Source of the DNA: an uncultured Bacteroidales bacterium
GTDB lineage: Bacteria > Bacteroidota > Bacteroidia > Bacteroidales > Paludibacteraceae
DNA: 64,000 bases
Assembly (NCBI GenBank): GCA_946411385.1
Contig: CAMKDV010000006.1
Coordinates: 1-64,000, forward strand
Direction of reading: 5' to 3'
The position numbers were made by a program, and so were the translations under genes. Of the stretch, positions 52,836-62,314 are shown one piece after another. Below the pieces are notes generated by a model that was not told the origin of the DNA, did no database searches, and saw nothing but the letters and a program-made list of their open reading frames with translations. The first letter of the stretch is position 1, and each line of letters begins with the position of its first letter.

Positions 52836-54323
52836 TTATTCCATTATGTTGCCGTTGTAGATGACGTTTTTGATTTTCTTATACTCCTCGATAGGCATGG
52901 GCTTGGGATTGATATTGCAGTTGACGAACTTGACATCCTCCGCCCACTCGATTTTGATGCCACCTTTGTTACCGATGACGGTAATATTTTCAAAGAGAAT
53001 GTCGTGTACGGGTTTTCCCTTGAGCCCCTGGATATCCACGGCTTGTTTGGAGCCGATGCAGGTGATATTGCGGAAGATGATGTTGGACCAATCGGGGAAG
53101 AAAGCTTCCTTGTTATCCTTGTCGGTAGCGCTGACACCTGCTCCGCGATCGGCATAGCCGGACTGGATAAGGAAAGCGGACTCGACGATATCCTTCATGA
53201 TAATATCGTAGCAATAGATATCCTCGCACCAACCGCCACGTCCGGGAGCCGATTTGAAGCGGCAGCCTATGTCCGTACCCTCGAAGCGGCAATCCTTGAC
53301 AACGAGCCGCTGCATACCTCCGCTGAACTCTGAACCGATGACAAATCCGCCGTGTGCGCGATAGACGGTATCGTTGCAAATGAGGAAGTCGCGTTGCGGA
53401 CCAGCATCGATGCCCTTCTGCCCTACGCCGCCTTTCATACAGATGCCATCGTCACCGCAAGAGATATTACAATTGACGATGAGCGCCACCTGCACATTGC
53501 CGGGATCCATGGCATCGCCGTTCTGCGCCCAATGCGGGCAGCGGATATTGACGCCATCGATGATGAGGTTCTGAATACGGGTAGGAACGAGATGGAACTT
53601 AGGCGAATTGAGCAGATGAACATGCTCGATGAGGACGTTCTTAGAGTCAGTGATGTTAACCAGGTGCGGACGCATCTTCTCCTGGGTGATGGCATCCGAT
53701 GCTATGTTGGGCACGTTGTACTCCTTCTTCAACCCAAAGGGGTACCACACTTTCCAGTTCTTGCTATTGCCGTCCGCCATGACTTTACCGCCCATCTCGA
53801 GCAGGCTTTCCCATATCTCTTCGTTGACTTTCTTTTGCTTCACAGGGCGCCAGTAGATACCTTGACCGTCGAGTGTGCCGTGACCGGTGATGGAGACATT
53901 CTCGAGTTTGGAGCCGTGGATGAGTGCGTAGCATTTCTTGCTTCCGTCGCGCAGCGTATCGGAGGGTTGCACATACAGTTCCTTGTTCGGCGAGAAGATG
54001 ACGGTAGCATGGTCAGCAAGATGGAGATCAAAATTGCTGATGAGCTTGATAGGACCAGTGAGCCACTTGCCGTCGGGCACGATGAGGTGTCCTCCACCCT
54101 GTTTCTTGAGGTGCTTGATGGCGGCAGCAAAAGCCTCGGAACAATCCGTCTGACCATCACCAACGGCTCCGAAATCGGTGAGCGTGACGGTAAGATCAGG
54201 GATAACTACCGGTTGAACATGCTCAACGGCGCAAGGTAGGTTGGTGTAGTACTTGTCATAAGGGTTTTGCGCGTAAGCGCAGACCGCTACAAGCGCCACT
54301 ATGGCAAAAAGAAATTTCTTCAT
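52836..54323 (-). CDS. GH28 polygalacturonase, second copy
   Basis: 495 residues with a standard signal peptide (MKKFLFAIVALVAVCAYA) and no lipobox, so probably periplasmic. Catalytic blocks: AQNGDAMDPG, GDDGICMKGG, AHGGFVIGSEFSGG and RFKSAPGRGG. The two GH28 proteins share the fold and about 500 residues but differ in anchoring. That suggests different sites of action, one at the surface and one on imported oligosaccharides. It lies 8 bp upstream of the first GH28 gene and 26 bp downstream of the PL1 gene. Confidence 0.93.
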   Translation of the reverse strand: MKKFLFAIVALVAVCAYAQNPYDKYYTNLPCAVEHVQPVVIPDLTVTLTDFGAVGDGQTDCSEAFAAAIKHLKKQGGGHLIVPDGKWLTGPIKLISNFDLHLADHATVIFSPNKELYVQPSDTLRDGSKKCYALIHGSKLENVSITGHGTLDGQGIYWRPVKQKKVNEEIWESLLEMGGKVMADGNSKNWKVWYPFGLKKEYNVPNIASDAITQEKMRPHLVNITDSKNVLIEHVHLLNSPKFHLVPTRIQNLIIDGVNIRCPHWAQNGDAMDPGNVQVALIVNCNISCGDDGICMKGGVGQKGIDAGPQRDFLICNDTVYRAHGGFVIGSEFSGGMQRLVVKDCRFEGTDIGCRFKSAPGRGGWCEDIYCYDIIMKDIVESAFLIQSGYADRGAGVSATDKDNKEAFFPDWSNIIFRNITCIGSKQAVDIQGLKGKPVHDILFENITVIGNKGGIKIEWAEDVKFVNCNINPKPMPIEEYKKIKNVIYNGNIME

Positions 54324-54349
54324 AATCTATTTCGTTTGCGAATTAATAA

Positions 54350-55801
54350 TCAGTCATACAAATTGCGCACCAGATGGCGCATATAGACTTCGATATTGGT
54401 AAATCCGGTGACGAGCGTTATTTCGCGCGCGTCGAGCGGATCATTGGCGTTAAGCCCGAATTGCGTTTCCCACTCGTCGGGGATGCCGTCGTAGTCGGTA
54501 TCGACGGGAATGGCAGCCGACTGCAGTTCGGGCCAGCCGCCTACTTCGGATTGCGTGTTGATGAGAGTGCCGGTACCGCTGCGCACATCATTGATGATGC
54601 GCGTATCCACGGCATCGCGGTGGAGCGAGCAGCCGGCTTTGGCGAGAACGGTTTCGTAGGCATCCTCAGCTGTCTGCTCAGCGGTGAGAGCCGTCAGGCC
54701 TTCTGTCCAGCGCTTGGATGCTTTGCACTGCTCCAGTTTGGAGGATTCGTCGGGGTGGACGCCTTTCCAGTTGTCAGCAGTGACCGTAGCAGAAGAGGAC
54801 ATACAGTTGCCTGAAAGATAGAACTTGCCCGGCTCGACAGAACCGCCGCATTTGTCCGTACAGTTGGAGCATCTGGTGGTAGGATTGAGCAGCCGCTCTT
54901 TGACATGCGACGAGGTGGACAGTCCGGGCTTGTAATAGTTAGCCACAAAGTTGACATGTCTGCCACCGGCCGTAGCAGTAGAGCCTTCCCCGCCATAGGC
55001 GGAGTTACCCCCCCAGTTGTACACCACATTGTTGACATAATCGATAGGACCTGCGACGGAGCTATTGACATAATCATGGTCGAAACGCGGATTACGGCTG
55101 TCGTGATGCGCGAGCAGGTTATGGTGGAAAGAGGCGTTGGTACCACCCCATATACCTCCGTAGCCGTGGCTGCCTTTGCCGTGGACAGACTCCTTGAGCG
55201 ATTCGGATACGATGCAATACTGCATCGTGAAATCGGTGTTGCCGTAACAGCTGACACATTCGTCGACTGACCATGAGCAGCTGAGATGGTCGAGCACCAC
55301 ACCTTTGGCATTATTGACCGAGACGGCATCGTACTCGGTATTGCTCACATCGCCAAGACGCACACGGATGAAACGGACGATAACGTTGTCGGCTCCGCTG
55401 ATGACGAGCGGGTAGTCAGCGATGCAGATGCCGTCACCCGGGGCAGACTGGCCATCGATGGTAAGATTGCCGTTCTTGATCCGCAGTTCGCTATTGAGGT
55501 GGATGGTACCGGAAACGTTGAATACGACGCGTCTGGCGCCGGACTGGTTGACGGCATAGCGGAGCGTGCCGGCAGCCGGCAGCCCGGTATTGGGATCGAG
55601 GGCATCATCGAGGCGGTTGATACGATAGACCGTACCGCCATCACCGCCCATTACGGCAGCTCCTCCGCCCTGAATATGCCGGCAGGCCGCCACCAACTCC
55701 GAGTTGGAGTCGATGGCCGGACTGACAGGCGTATCGCCCTGACGGCAGGCAGCCAGCAAAGGCAGGCAAGCCAATAACACTATATACGCGCGCGTGTTCA
55801 T
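54350..55801 (-). CDS. PL1-family pectate lyase lipoprotein
   Basis: 483 residues with a lipobox (LAAC). The beta-helix carries PL1-type blocks: GTLRYAVNQSGARRVVFNVSG, LTIDGQSAPGDG, VIVRFIRVRLGD, DAVSVNNAKGVVLDHLSCSW (Ca-binding Asp) and HHNLLAHHDSRNPRFD with the catalytic Arg. It cleaves galacturonan by beta-elimination and produces the unsaturated ends that GH105 and KduI act on. A type 3 calcium-repeat-like motif (DTDYDGIPDEWE) lies near the C-terminus. The gene follows SusD with a 3-bp gap. Confidence 0.9.
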   Translation of the reverse strand: MNTRAYIVLLACLPLLAACRQGDTPVSPAIDSNSELVAACRHIQGGGAAVMGGDGGTVYRINRLDDALDPNTGLPAAGTLRYAVNQSGARRVVFNVSGTIHLNSELRIKNGNLTIDGQSAPGDGICIADYPLVISGADNVIVRFIRVRLGDVSNTEYDAVSVNNAKGVVLDHLSCSWSVDECVSCYGNTDFTMQYCIVSESLKESVHGKGSHGYGGIWGGTNASFHHNLLAHHDSRNPRFDHDYVNSSVAGPIDYVNNVVYNWGGNSAYGGEGSTATAGGRHVNFVANYYKPGLSTSSHVKERLLNPTTRCSNCTDKCGGSVEPGKFYLSGNCMSSSATVTADNWKGVHPDESSKLEQCKASKRWTEGLTALTAEQTAEDAYETVLAKAGCSLHRDAVDTRIINDVRSGTGTLINTQSEVGGWPELQSAAIPVDTDYDGIPDEWETQFGLNANDPLDAREITLVTGFTNIEVYMRHLVRNLYD

Positions 55802-55804
55802 TGA

Positions 55805-57739
55805 TTATTCGCTTACGTAGTCGTAGTCGTTCCACAGTGTGCCGTTGGACTGGCCTACATTCACTGCGAAGATCGGCCAGTACTGGCGACCGTTGATACG
55901 CTCGGGGTAATCGCGGTCGAAGAGCATGAAGTTGTCCAGAGCGAGCACACGGCCATTGGATTCGCTGGCATACAACGAGCCTTTCATTCTGCCGATCACG
56001 GGCAGTTTGGGAGTACCGAGTTCGCCCTTGTTCAAGCCGAAGACAGAATCAACGACGAATCCCTTGATGCCGGTAGCGAAGCTATAGTCATCGCCTACAT
56101 AACGGTAGTTGTAGTAGACGGTATCCTGGAGCTGCTCGAACTCATCGGCATGCTGATTCATGTTAGCCAGACGTTCGTGGGCACGGATGAGGGTCTCCTT
56201 GAGGATGCCCCAACGCATCAGATCGTACTTGCGGAGGTACTCACCTGTGAACTCAAGCTTGCGCTCCTCCTGGAGAGCAGCCATGGTGAGCGTCTTGGAT
56301 GACGCATGTGCACGGCTACGCACCTGGTCGAAGCATGCCTGACCGTCGATACCGTAGGTGTCAGACGGCTTGTCGCCACCTATACCGCCGAGCGAAGCCT
56401 CAGCAGCCATGAGGAGAACATCCGCGTAGCGGATGATGGGGAAATTGATGCCATCGTCGTTACCGGTACGATTGCGAGTCATCCACTCGACGCGGTACTT
56501 GTTGCCATACCAGCTGTCGATCATCGTACGCTTCTGATAGAGGAACTTCTCGTGGTTATCCACATCCACATTGGGGAAAGCGTGTTTCACTTTCTCGCGG
56601 TCGGAACTGAATTCCGAACCATCGTCATACACCCATATATACCGCGCCATGGTGACATCACGACGGACATCGGTAGCCTCGAAATCATAATAGAGCGTAG
56701 GCACGATGCCGAGCGAAGAGTTGCTGGAACCGCCTTCGTTATTACGCAGACCGCCAAGCGATTTGTCCATCTTGGTGCAGTTGTACTGCAATACCTGGCC
56801 ACGCGAGCCGTCGGCAAACGGAATCTCCCAGAACACCTCGGACTGATAATAGTCGGTCACGTCGGCACAGATCTTGCGGAAGATATCCTCGTAGTTGGAC
56901 TGGAACTTGGTCTGCTCTGTTCCTTCGTTGAGGATCTGCGCGCATGCCCACAACACCTCCTTGTTGAGTTCGGCACGCAATGAAGCGTCGGCGGTGAGGA
57001 ACTCGGTCGTCTCTCTCCAGGTAGCAGGGCGCACACCCTTGCCGGCATAGATCAGATCGGTGCGGGCGAGCATAGCCAATGCAGCAGCCTTGCTCGGACG
57101 GCACGTGGAGTTCTTGGCCGAGCCCGGACAATCCTTTGACCACGGCAGCAGTTCAGCGGCTTTCTTGAAATCGTCACGCAGATGGGCAAGCACCAAGACG
57201 CGGTCGTCCTTCTTCATCTCCAATCCTTTCGGATCTTTGGAGATGGATACAAAACGAGGCGGTACATCTCCCCAGAGCAGCACCATCTGGAGGTAGCAGA
57301 ACGAACGGAGGAAATAGGCTTCGCCGAGCATATAATTCATCTTTTCGGTATGCGTACCGTACTGCTCGATACCCTCGATAATGTTGTTGCATTTCTCAAC
57401 AGCGGCGTTGAGATAGCCCCACGGATCCTTACCGTTGGCGGTAGAGAGGTCACCGCTGGTAGGCGTCATGGAGTAGATGTTCCATTCAGCTTTACCGGAA
57501 TTCTTCGTTCCGTGCTCCACATCGGTGTTCATTCCTTGATAGCCGCAGGCGAGACGATTACGGAAGGACTTGTCCTGACCAAACTGCTCGTAAACAGCGG
57601 CAATCACTTGCTCCGTGCTGTTCTCGTTGGAGAAAACGGTAGCGGCGTCCATAGCAGAGGGAGATTCCGAATTGAAGAAATCGCAACCTGTGAGCAGTAC
57701 AGCCGCAAACGCAAATGCTATATAATGATAGGTTTTCAT
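55805..57739 (-). CDS. SusD/RagB-like glycan-binding lipoprotein
   Basis: 644 residues with lipobox LLTGC. SusD-family blocks: YLNAAVEKCNNIIEGI, GEAYFLRSFCYLQMVLLWGDVPP, FPIIRYADVLLMAAEA and a C-terminal RINGRQYWPI. It forms the lid of the SusC channel and binds oligogalacturonides at the cell surface. It directly follows susC (28-bp gap), the universal arrangement. Confidence 0.95.
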   Translation of the reverse strand: MKTYHYIAFAFAAVLLTGCDFFNSESPSAMDAATVFSNENSTEQVIAAVYEQFGQDKSFRNRLACGYQGMNTDVEHGTKNSGKAEWNIYSMTPTSGDLSTANGKDPWGYLNAAVEKCNNIIEGIEQYGTHTEKMNYMLGEAYFLRSFCYLQMVLLWGDVPPRFVSISKDPKGLEMKKDDRVLVLAHLRDDFKKAAELLPWSKDCPGSAKNSTCRPSKAAALAMLARTDLIYAGKGVRPATWRETTEFLTADASLRAELNKEVLWACAQILNEGTEQTKFQSNYEDIFRKICADVTDYYQSEVFWEIPFADGSRGQVLQYNCTKMDKSLGGLRNNEGGSSNSSLGIVPTLYYDFEATDVRRDVTMARYIWVYDDGSEFSSDREKVKHAFPNVDVDNHEKFLYQKRTMIDSWYGNKYRVEWMTRNRTGNDDGINFPIIRYADVLLMAAEASLGGIGGDKPSDTYGIDGQACFDQVRSRAHASSKTLTMAALQEERKLEFTGEYLRKYDLMRWGILKETLIRAHERLANMNQHADEFEQLQDTVYYNYRYVGDDYSFATGIKGFVVDSVFGLNKGELGTPKLPVIGRMKGSLYASESNGRVLALDNFMLFDRDYPERINGRQYWPIFAVNVGQSNGTLWNDYDYVSE

Positions 57740-57767
57740 AATCCTAATTATTTATGTAGGTTGATGA

Positions 57768-60700
57768 TTAGAAAGAAAGGTTGATACCGAAGTTGAATGC
57801 ACGGCTCTTGGGGAAGGCAGAGAAATCAACATTGGTAGCCAGCGGATTGATTTTCGAGCGGGTATCCACCTCGGGGTCAGCGCCGGTATATTTGGTAGCG
57901 CAGAAGAGGTTGGAGCCGGTGAAGAAGATACGAGCCGTCTTGATATAAGCCTTCTTGAGCCACACATCGGGCAGTGAGTAGCCGATGGTGAGCGACGAGA
58001 GACGCAGGTAGGAGCCATCCTCAACATAACGGTCGGTCAGGGCAATATTGTCGCTGATCGGGTTGGCGATAACGGCGCCGGCATTGGCAGCAGCCAAGGC
58101 GTTGGTCAGGTTGGTATACAGATCGCCAGAAACAGTACCGTCGCTTCCGATATAGTCCGACGGGATAAACGTACCGTCAGCACGGAAGAGCGAATAGCGC
58201 GAACCGTAGGTAACATTGGCGGTGTTGTTACGCAGTTTGGATTTGTCGAAGATCGTTCCGTAGTCCAAAGCCGAGAGGTTGAGCACCTTGTTGCCAACAC
58301 TATAGGTGAACTGTGCGCTCATGTCGATCTTACCCCATTTCTCGCCACCGATATTGAAGTTCAGGCCAAAACCGCCTTGAACAACAGCTTGTGTGTTACC
58401 CAGCACTACGCGGTCGGCGTCGTCAATCACGCCATCGCCGTTCTGGTCAACGATCTTGGTCATACCCGGACGGGCCTCACCAAGGATAGTGGTGATGGCT
58501 TTGCCATCCGCGCCGTACCAACGGTTGTTAGCGGGGTTGTACGAAACGAAGTCGGAAGCTGTATACCATCCGGAAGACTGGTAGCCATAGATGTCGCCTA
58601 CCTTGTCACCCGGACGGAGCTTGAACTCATAGTCGGTATTGTCATAGTTGGACGAGAAGCAAGCGGAAGATACGAGATACTGCTCCATACCGCCGAGGTC
58701 AACCACCCTATTCACATTATGCGAGATATTGGCATTGAGGCTCAGATTGTAACTCAAACTCTTGGCTTTCTTGTCGAGAATAACGCCGTTAACGGAGAAC
58801 TCGACACCTTTGTTGTCGGTAGAACCGATGTTGCGGTACTGGTAGTTATATCCACCCAAGCCACCCAAGGCATACTTGAGGATAAGATCTCTGGTATTAT
58901 TCCAATACAGGTCAACCGTAGCGCTCAAACGCTCGTTGAAGAAGCCGAAGTCGACGCCCAAGTCGCGAGTAGTTGTGGTCTCCCATTTGAGGTTGCTGTT
59001 GGCTGCGATGACATCCGCACCGCCGTCCGTCAACTTGGTATCGAACATACCGCTGTAGGCAGAAGAGGAAGCAAGGTATTCCGAACGGAGATAACCGAGA
59101 TCGACATTGTTGTTACCTACCATTCCATAGTCGAGACGCAACTTGAGGTTAGACATCACATCCTGTGCGGGTTCCATCCACGGCTCCTCGATAATACGCC
59201 ATGCTACAGCTACGGACGGGAAATAGCCCCATTGGTTACCTTTGGCAAAACGCGTGGAAGCGTCAGCACGGAAGGTTGCGCGGAAGTAGTAGCGATTATA
59301 CAAGATGTAGTCGGCACTGGCAAAGAACGAGAGCATATTGTCAGTAGGATCTACATAGGATTTGGCGGTGTAGGCCTTAGCAGAACCGATATAATTGAAT
59401 ACTTCCTGTCCCTTGAGGCTGGCATCATAGCCGTAACCGTTGGTGGTGCGCAATTCGCCTTTCATCATCTGGAGCTCCTGACCGAGGAGAATAGTCAGGT
59501 CGTGGTTCTCTCCCCATCTATTCTTGAACTCGAGGGTGTTGGTATTCTTAAAACGGCTGTTCTTCTGCTCGGTAGCAATAATATGGCCATATCCGGCACC
59601 TTCGGCATAGGTGAAGCCGTCACCGGCACGCGAATAGTACGTAGTAGGACCATAGTAGCGATCCTGGCTCTGCGAACGGCCTTCGTAACCCAATTCCGCC
59701 TTGATCTTGAACATCTTGGCGAACTTATAGCTGACAAAACCCTGGAAGTTGTACTTGTTATCGACTTTCTTGCGGTAGTTATGGTCGATGGTGGTAATCG
59801 GGTCGTAGAGCGAACCGAAAGACTCGTAATCGTCCAATCCGGCTACATTATCCTTGGCAAACAGCTCGATGGGCGAATACGCGATGGCGTTACGCACACG
59901 GCTCTCGGTCTTGGAGCCTGCATCTTGCGCCGTGTTGGTACCTGCGCCTAACACCACGGTATTGGTATAACGGGCGGTGAAGCTGATGGTAAGATCCTTG
60001 ATCGGCTTGAAATTAGTCTTGAAGTTCAAGTAGTTGCGATCATAATCCGAACCATACATGATGCCTTCGTCATCCACGCGGTTGTACGAAAGCAAGAAAT
60101 TAGCCATCTTGTTACCACCGCTGACGGTGAAGCTATGGTTGCTGTTCAGACCATGATGACCGAAAGTCTCTTCTTGCCAATCCGTTACTTTCTGGCCGCG
60201 CCAATAGCTCTGGATATCCGGAATAGTCATTACCTGGCCTTTGTCTTGCGTCTCAGCATAGCGCTGGTCGAAATACTGGTTGAAGTTCGACGGGATATTG
60301 GCGGTATTGCCTTTGGCTTTATAGTGAGCATACTCATACTGCATCAGCACGAAGTTGTCAACATCCAACATGTCATATTTCTTTGCCATCTGCTTCCAAC
60401 CTACATATCCGGTATAGTCGAAATGGATTTGCATCTTGTCATCAACATTGTTACCGACATCTTTGGTCGTGATGATAATAACGCCGTTAGCGCCCTGCGC
60501 ACCGTAGATGGCAGTAGCAGCAGCGTCTTTCAATACATCCATCGACTGGATATTGCTGGGAGGGATATCGGCGATTGAACTAACCTGGAATCCGTCAACG
60601 ATATACAGCGGGTCGCTGGATTGCGTAAGCGATGTACCGCCACGCACACGGATCTTAACATCCGCATCGGGGCTACCTTCGGAGGTAACGACAGACACAC

Positions 60701-61127
60701 CTGCCATCTTACCTTGCATGGCTTCCGCCGCAGATGATACCGGTACATCCTTCAGCTGATCGGCATTAACAGAGCTGACAGAGGTAACCAGGTCACGTTT
60801 CTTGGTCGTACCATAACCGGTAACAACCACTTCTTCGAGCACTTGGTTGTCCTCCTTGAGAACAACATTAACGGTGTTACCCGTAACCTGAATCTCCTGG
60901 CTTGCCATGCCTAAATAGGAGAATACCAGAATAGCATCCTCAGGCACATCAAGCGAGTAGTTTCCGTCAATATCGGTGATTGTGCCGGCAGTAGAACCTT
61001 TAACCACCACGTTTGCACCGATGATTGGTTCGCCGTTCTGGTCAGAAACTTGACCTGTCACCACCTTGGCTTGCGCCATCACCGGCAGTAACGCTACGGC
61101 TAAAATGTAAAAAAATCGTTTCATCAT
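57768..61127 (-). CDS. SusC/RagA-like TonB-dependent transporter
   Basis: 1119 residues. Signal peptide (FFYILAVALLPVMAQA). CarboxypepD-regulatory-like domain, about 23-95: VTGQVSDQNGEPIIGANVVV and IDGNYSLDVP. Plug domain, about 97-215: EEVVVTGYGTTKKRDLVTSV, GGTSLTQSSDPLYIVDGFQV. A C-terminal 22-strand barrel ends in NFGINLSF. It imports oligogalacturonides using TonB energy. No STN domain is seen at the N-terminus, so an anti-sigma-linked signalling role is unlikely. Confidence 0.96.
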   Translation of the reverse strand: MMKRFFYILAVALLPVMAQAKVVTGQVSDQNGEPIIGANVVVKGSTAGTITDIDGNYSLDVPEDAILVFSYLGMASQEIQVTGNTVNVVLKEDNQVLEEVVVTGYGTTKKRDLVTSVSSVNADQLKDVPVSSAAEAMQGKMAGVSVVTSEGSPDADVKIRVRGGTSLTQSSDPLYIVDGFQVSSIADIPPSNIQSMDVLKDAAATAIYGAQGANGVIIITTKDVGNNVDDKMQIHFDYTGYVGWKQMAKKYDMLDVDNFVLMQYEYAHYKAKGNTANIPSNFNQYFDQRYAETQDKGQVMTIPDIQSYWRGQKVTDWQEETFGHHGLNSNHSFTVSGGNKMANFLLSYNRVDDEGIMYGSDYDRNYLNFKTNFKPIKDLTISFTARYTNTVVLGAGTNTAQDAGSKTESRVRNAIAYSPIELFAKDNVAGLDDYESFGSLYDPITTIDHNYRKKVDNKYNFQGFVSYKFAKMFKIKAELGYEGRSQSQDRYYGPTTYYSRAGDGFTYAEGAGYGHIIATEQKNSRFKNTNTLEFKNRWGENHDLTILLGQELQMMKGELRTTNGYGYDASLKGQEVFNYIGSAKAYTAKSYVDPTDNMLSFFASADYILYNRYYFRATFRADASTRFAKGNQWGYFPSVAVAWRIIEEPWMEPAQDVMSNLKLRLDYGMVGNNNVDLGYLRSEYLASSSAYSGMFDTKLTDGGADVIAANSNLKWETTTTRDLGVDFGFFNERLSATVDLYWNNTRDLILKYALGGLGGYNYQYRNIGSTDNKGVEFSVNGVILDKKAKSLSYNLSLNANISHNVNRVVDLGGMEQYLVSSACFSSNYDNTDYEFKLRPGDKVGDIYGYQSSGWYTASDFVSYNPANNRWYGADGKAITTILGEARPGMTKIVDQNGDGVIDDADRVVLGNTQAVVQGGFGLNFNIGGEKWGKIDMSAQFTYSVGNKVLNLSALDYGTIFDKSKLRNNTANVTYGSRYSLFRADGTFIPSDYIGSDGTVSGDLYTNLTNALAAANAGAVIANPISDNIALTDRYVEDGSYLRLSSLTIGYSLPDVWLKKAYIKTARIFFTGSNLFCATKYTGADPEVDTRSKINPLATNVDFSAFPKSRAFNFGINLSF

Positions 61128-61143
61128 GATACTATATAATTTT

Positions 61144-62310
61144 TTATTGTTTGCTTAATTCGATACACGCAAGTATGAGCGGTGCAACACCTTTGGGGTC
61201 ATCCGTGCGTATACGCTCGTGAATATAATAGTCGTACGTGCCGTCGCGGAAAGGATTGCCGCCGAGACCGGCTACTGCGCAGCAGTCGATGAGTGACAGA
61301 GTACCGTCAGCATTGGTGCGTAACTTGTAGGTTTTGAGTCCCTCAATCACTCGTTTTGCCTCATCGCGAAAGGTCTGCGGCAGTACGCCTATGTTCACAC
61401 CTTTGGCCATGGCATAGGCGTACATAGCGGAGCATGTACTCTCCAGATAGTTGCCTTCCCTATCGCCATTGTCCGGCACCTGATACCAGAGATGCGTCTC
61501 AGGGTCCTGTACAGCCATCAGCGCTGACATCACGCGGCGCAAAATTCTCACCAGTTCTCCCCTCTCAGGCTGCTCGGCGGGCATCAACTCCAGTACATCG
61601 CACAGCGCCATCACATACCAGCCTTCGGCTCTACCCCACGTCTCGGCACTGCAGCCTGTCACAGAGTCCGCCCAAGCCATCTGACAGCTCGAATCCCAAC
61701 CGTGGTGGTTCAGTCCGTTGGCTTTGCGGGTATGCTTATCCACGACAAGGAACTGGTTGGCTATATCGCTCCACGCCTCGGGTTCGGGCTTGTACGATGC
61801 ATAGCGGGCATAGAAGGTGGTGCCGGTAAACAGGCCGTCGAGCCACATTTGGTGTTCATACACCTGCTTATGCCAAAAGCCGCCTTCCTCCGTACGGGGT
61901 TGCTCGTGCAACTGGTCGCGCAGCGTCTCGATGGCGATGGCATATTGCGGCTGCGGATTCAAGGCATTGAGCATGATAAGGAAATTACCTCCCTGGATAC
62001 GATCCATGTTGTACAGGCTCTGCTTGTAGGTCAGGATTGTTCCGTCCTCAGCGATGAACATGTCAGCAAACCGCTGCGCATGCGACAGATAGGTCGTGTC
62101 GCCGGTGGCGGTGTACAGTTCGACGAAGGCGCGCGCCATGAGCGTAGGCGTATATTCCCATTTGGGTTTCTCTGCTCCATCGCAGGTCCACAGTTCGGGA
62201 TTATGTTGCATCTCGCTCATGGCTATATCCTCAGCCAATTGAAGATATGCGTTCTGCGTACAAGCCGACAATACGATAGCTGCTATCAGTACGAACTTTT
62301 TCATTTTCAC
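61144..62310 (-). CDS. GH105 unsaturated galacturonyl/rhamnogalacturonyl hydrolase
   Basis: 388 residues with lipobox LSAC, (alpha/alpha)6 barrel. The catalytic-type block is NMDRIQGGNFLIM, and MWLDGLFTGTTFYARY and WGRAEGWYVMAL are characteristic of the YteR/GH105 family. It removes the unsaturated uronate at the non-reducing end of lyase products, feeding KduI. It lies between uxaA and susC, 16 bp before susC. Confidence 0.9.
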   Translation of the reverse strand: MKMKKFVLIAAIVLSACTQNAYLQLAEDIAMSEMQHNPELWTCDGAEKPKWEYTPTLMARAFVELYTATGDTTYLSHAQRFADMFIAEDGTILTYKQSLYNMDRIQGGNFLIMLNALNPQPQYAIAIETLRDQLHEQPRTEEGGFWHKQVYEHQMWLDGLFTGTTFYARYASYKPEPEAWSDIANQFLVVDKHTRKANGLNHHGWDSSCQMAWADSVTGCSAETWGRAEGWYVMALCDVLELMPAEQPERGELVRILRRVMSALMAVQDPETHLWYQVPDNGDREGNYLESTCSAMYAYAMAKGVNIGVLPQTFRDEAKRVIEGLKTYKLRTNADGTLSLIDCCAVAGLGGNPFRDGTYDYYIHERIRTDDPKGVAPLILACIELSKQ

Positions 62311-62314
62311 ATTC

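Noticed and set aside
58377..59951. A 524-codon plus-strand open frame
   Set aside because: It is antisense to susC, whose frame is clearly the coding one; there is no promoter or recognisable domain.
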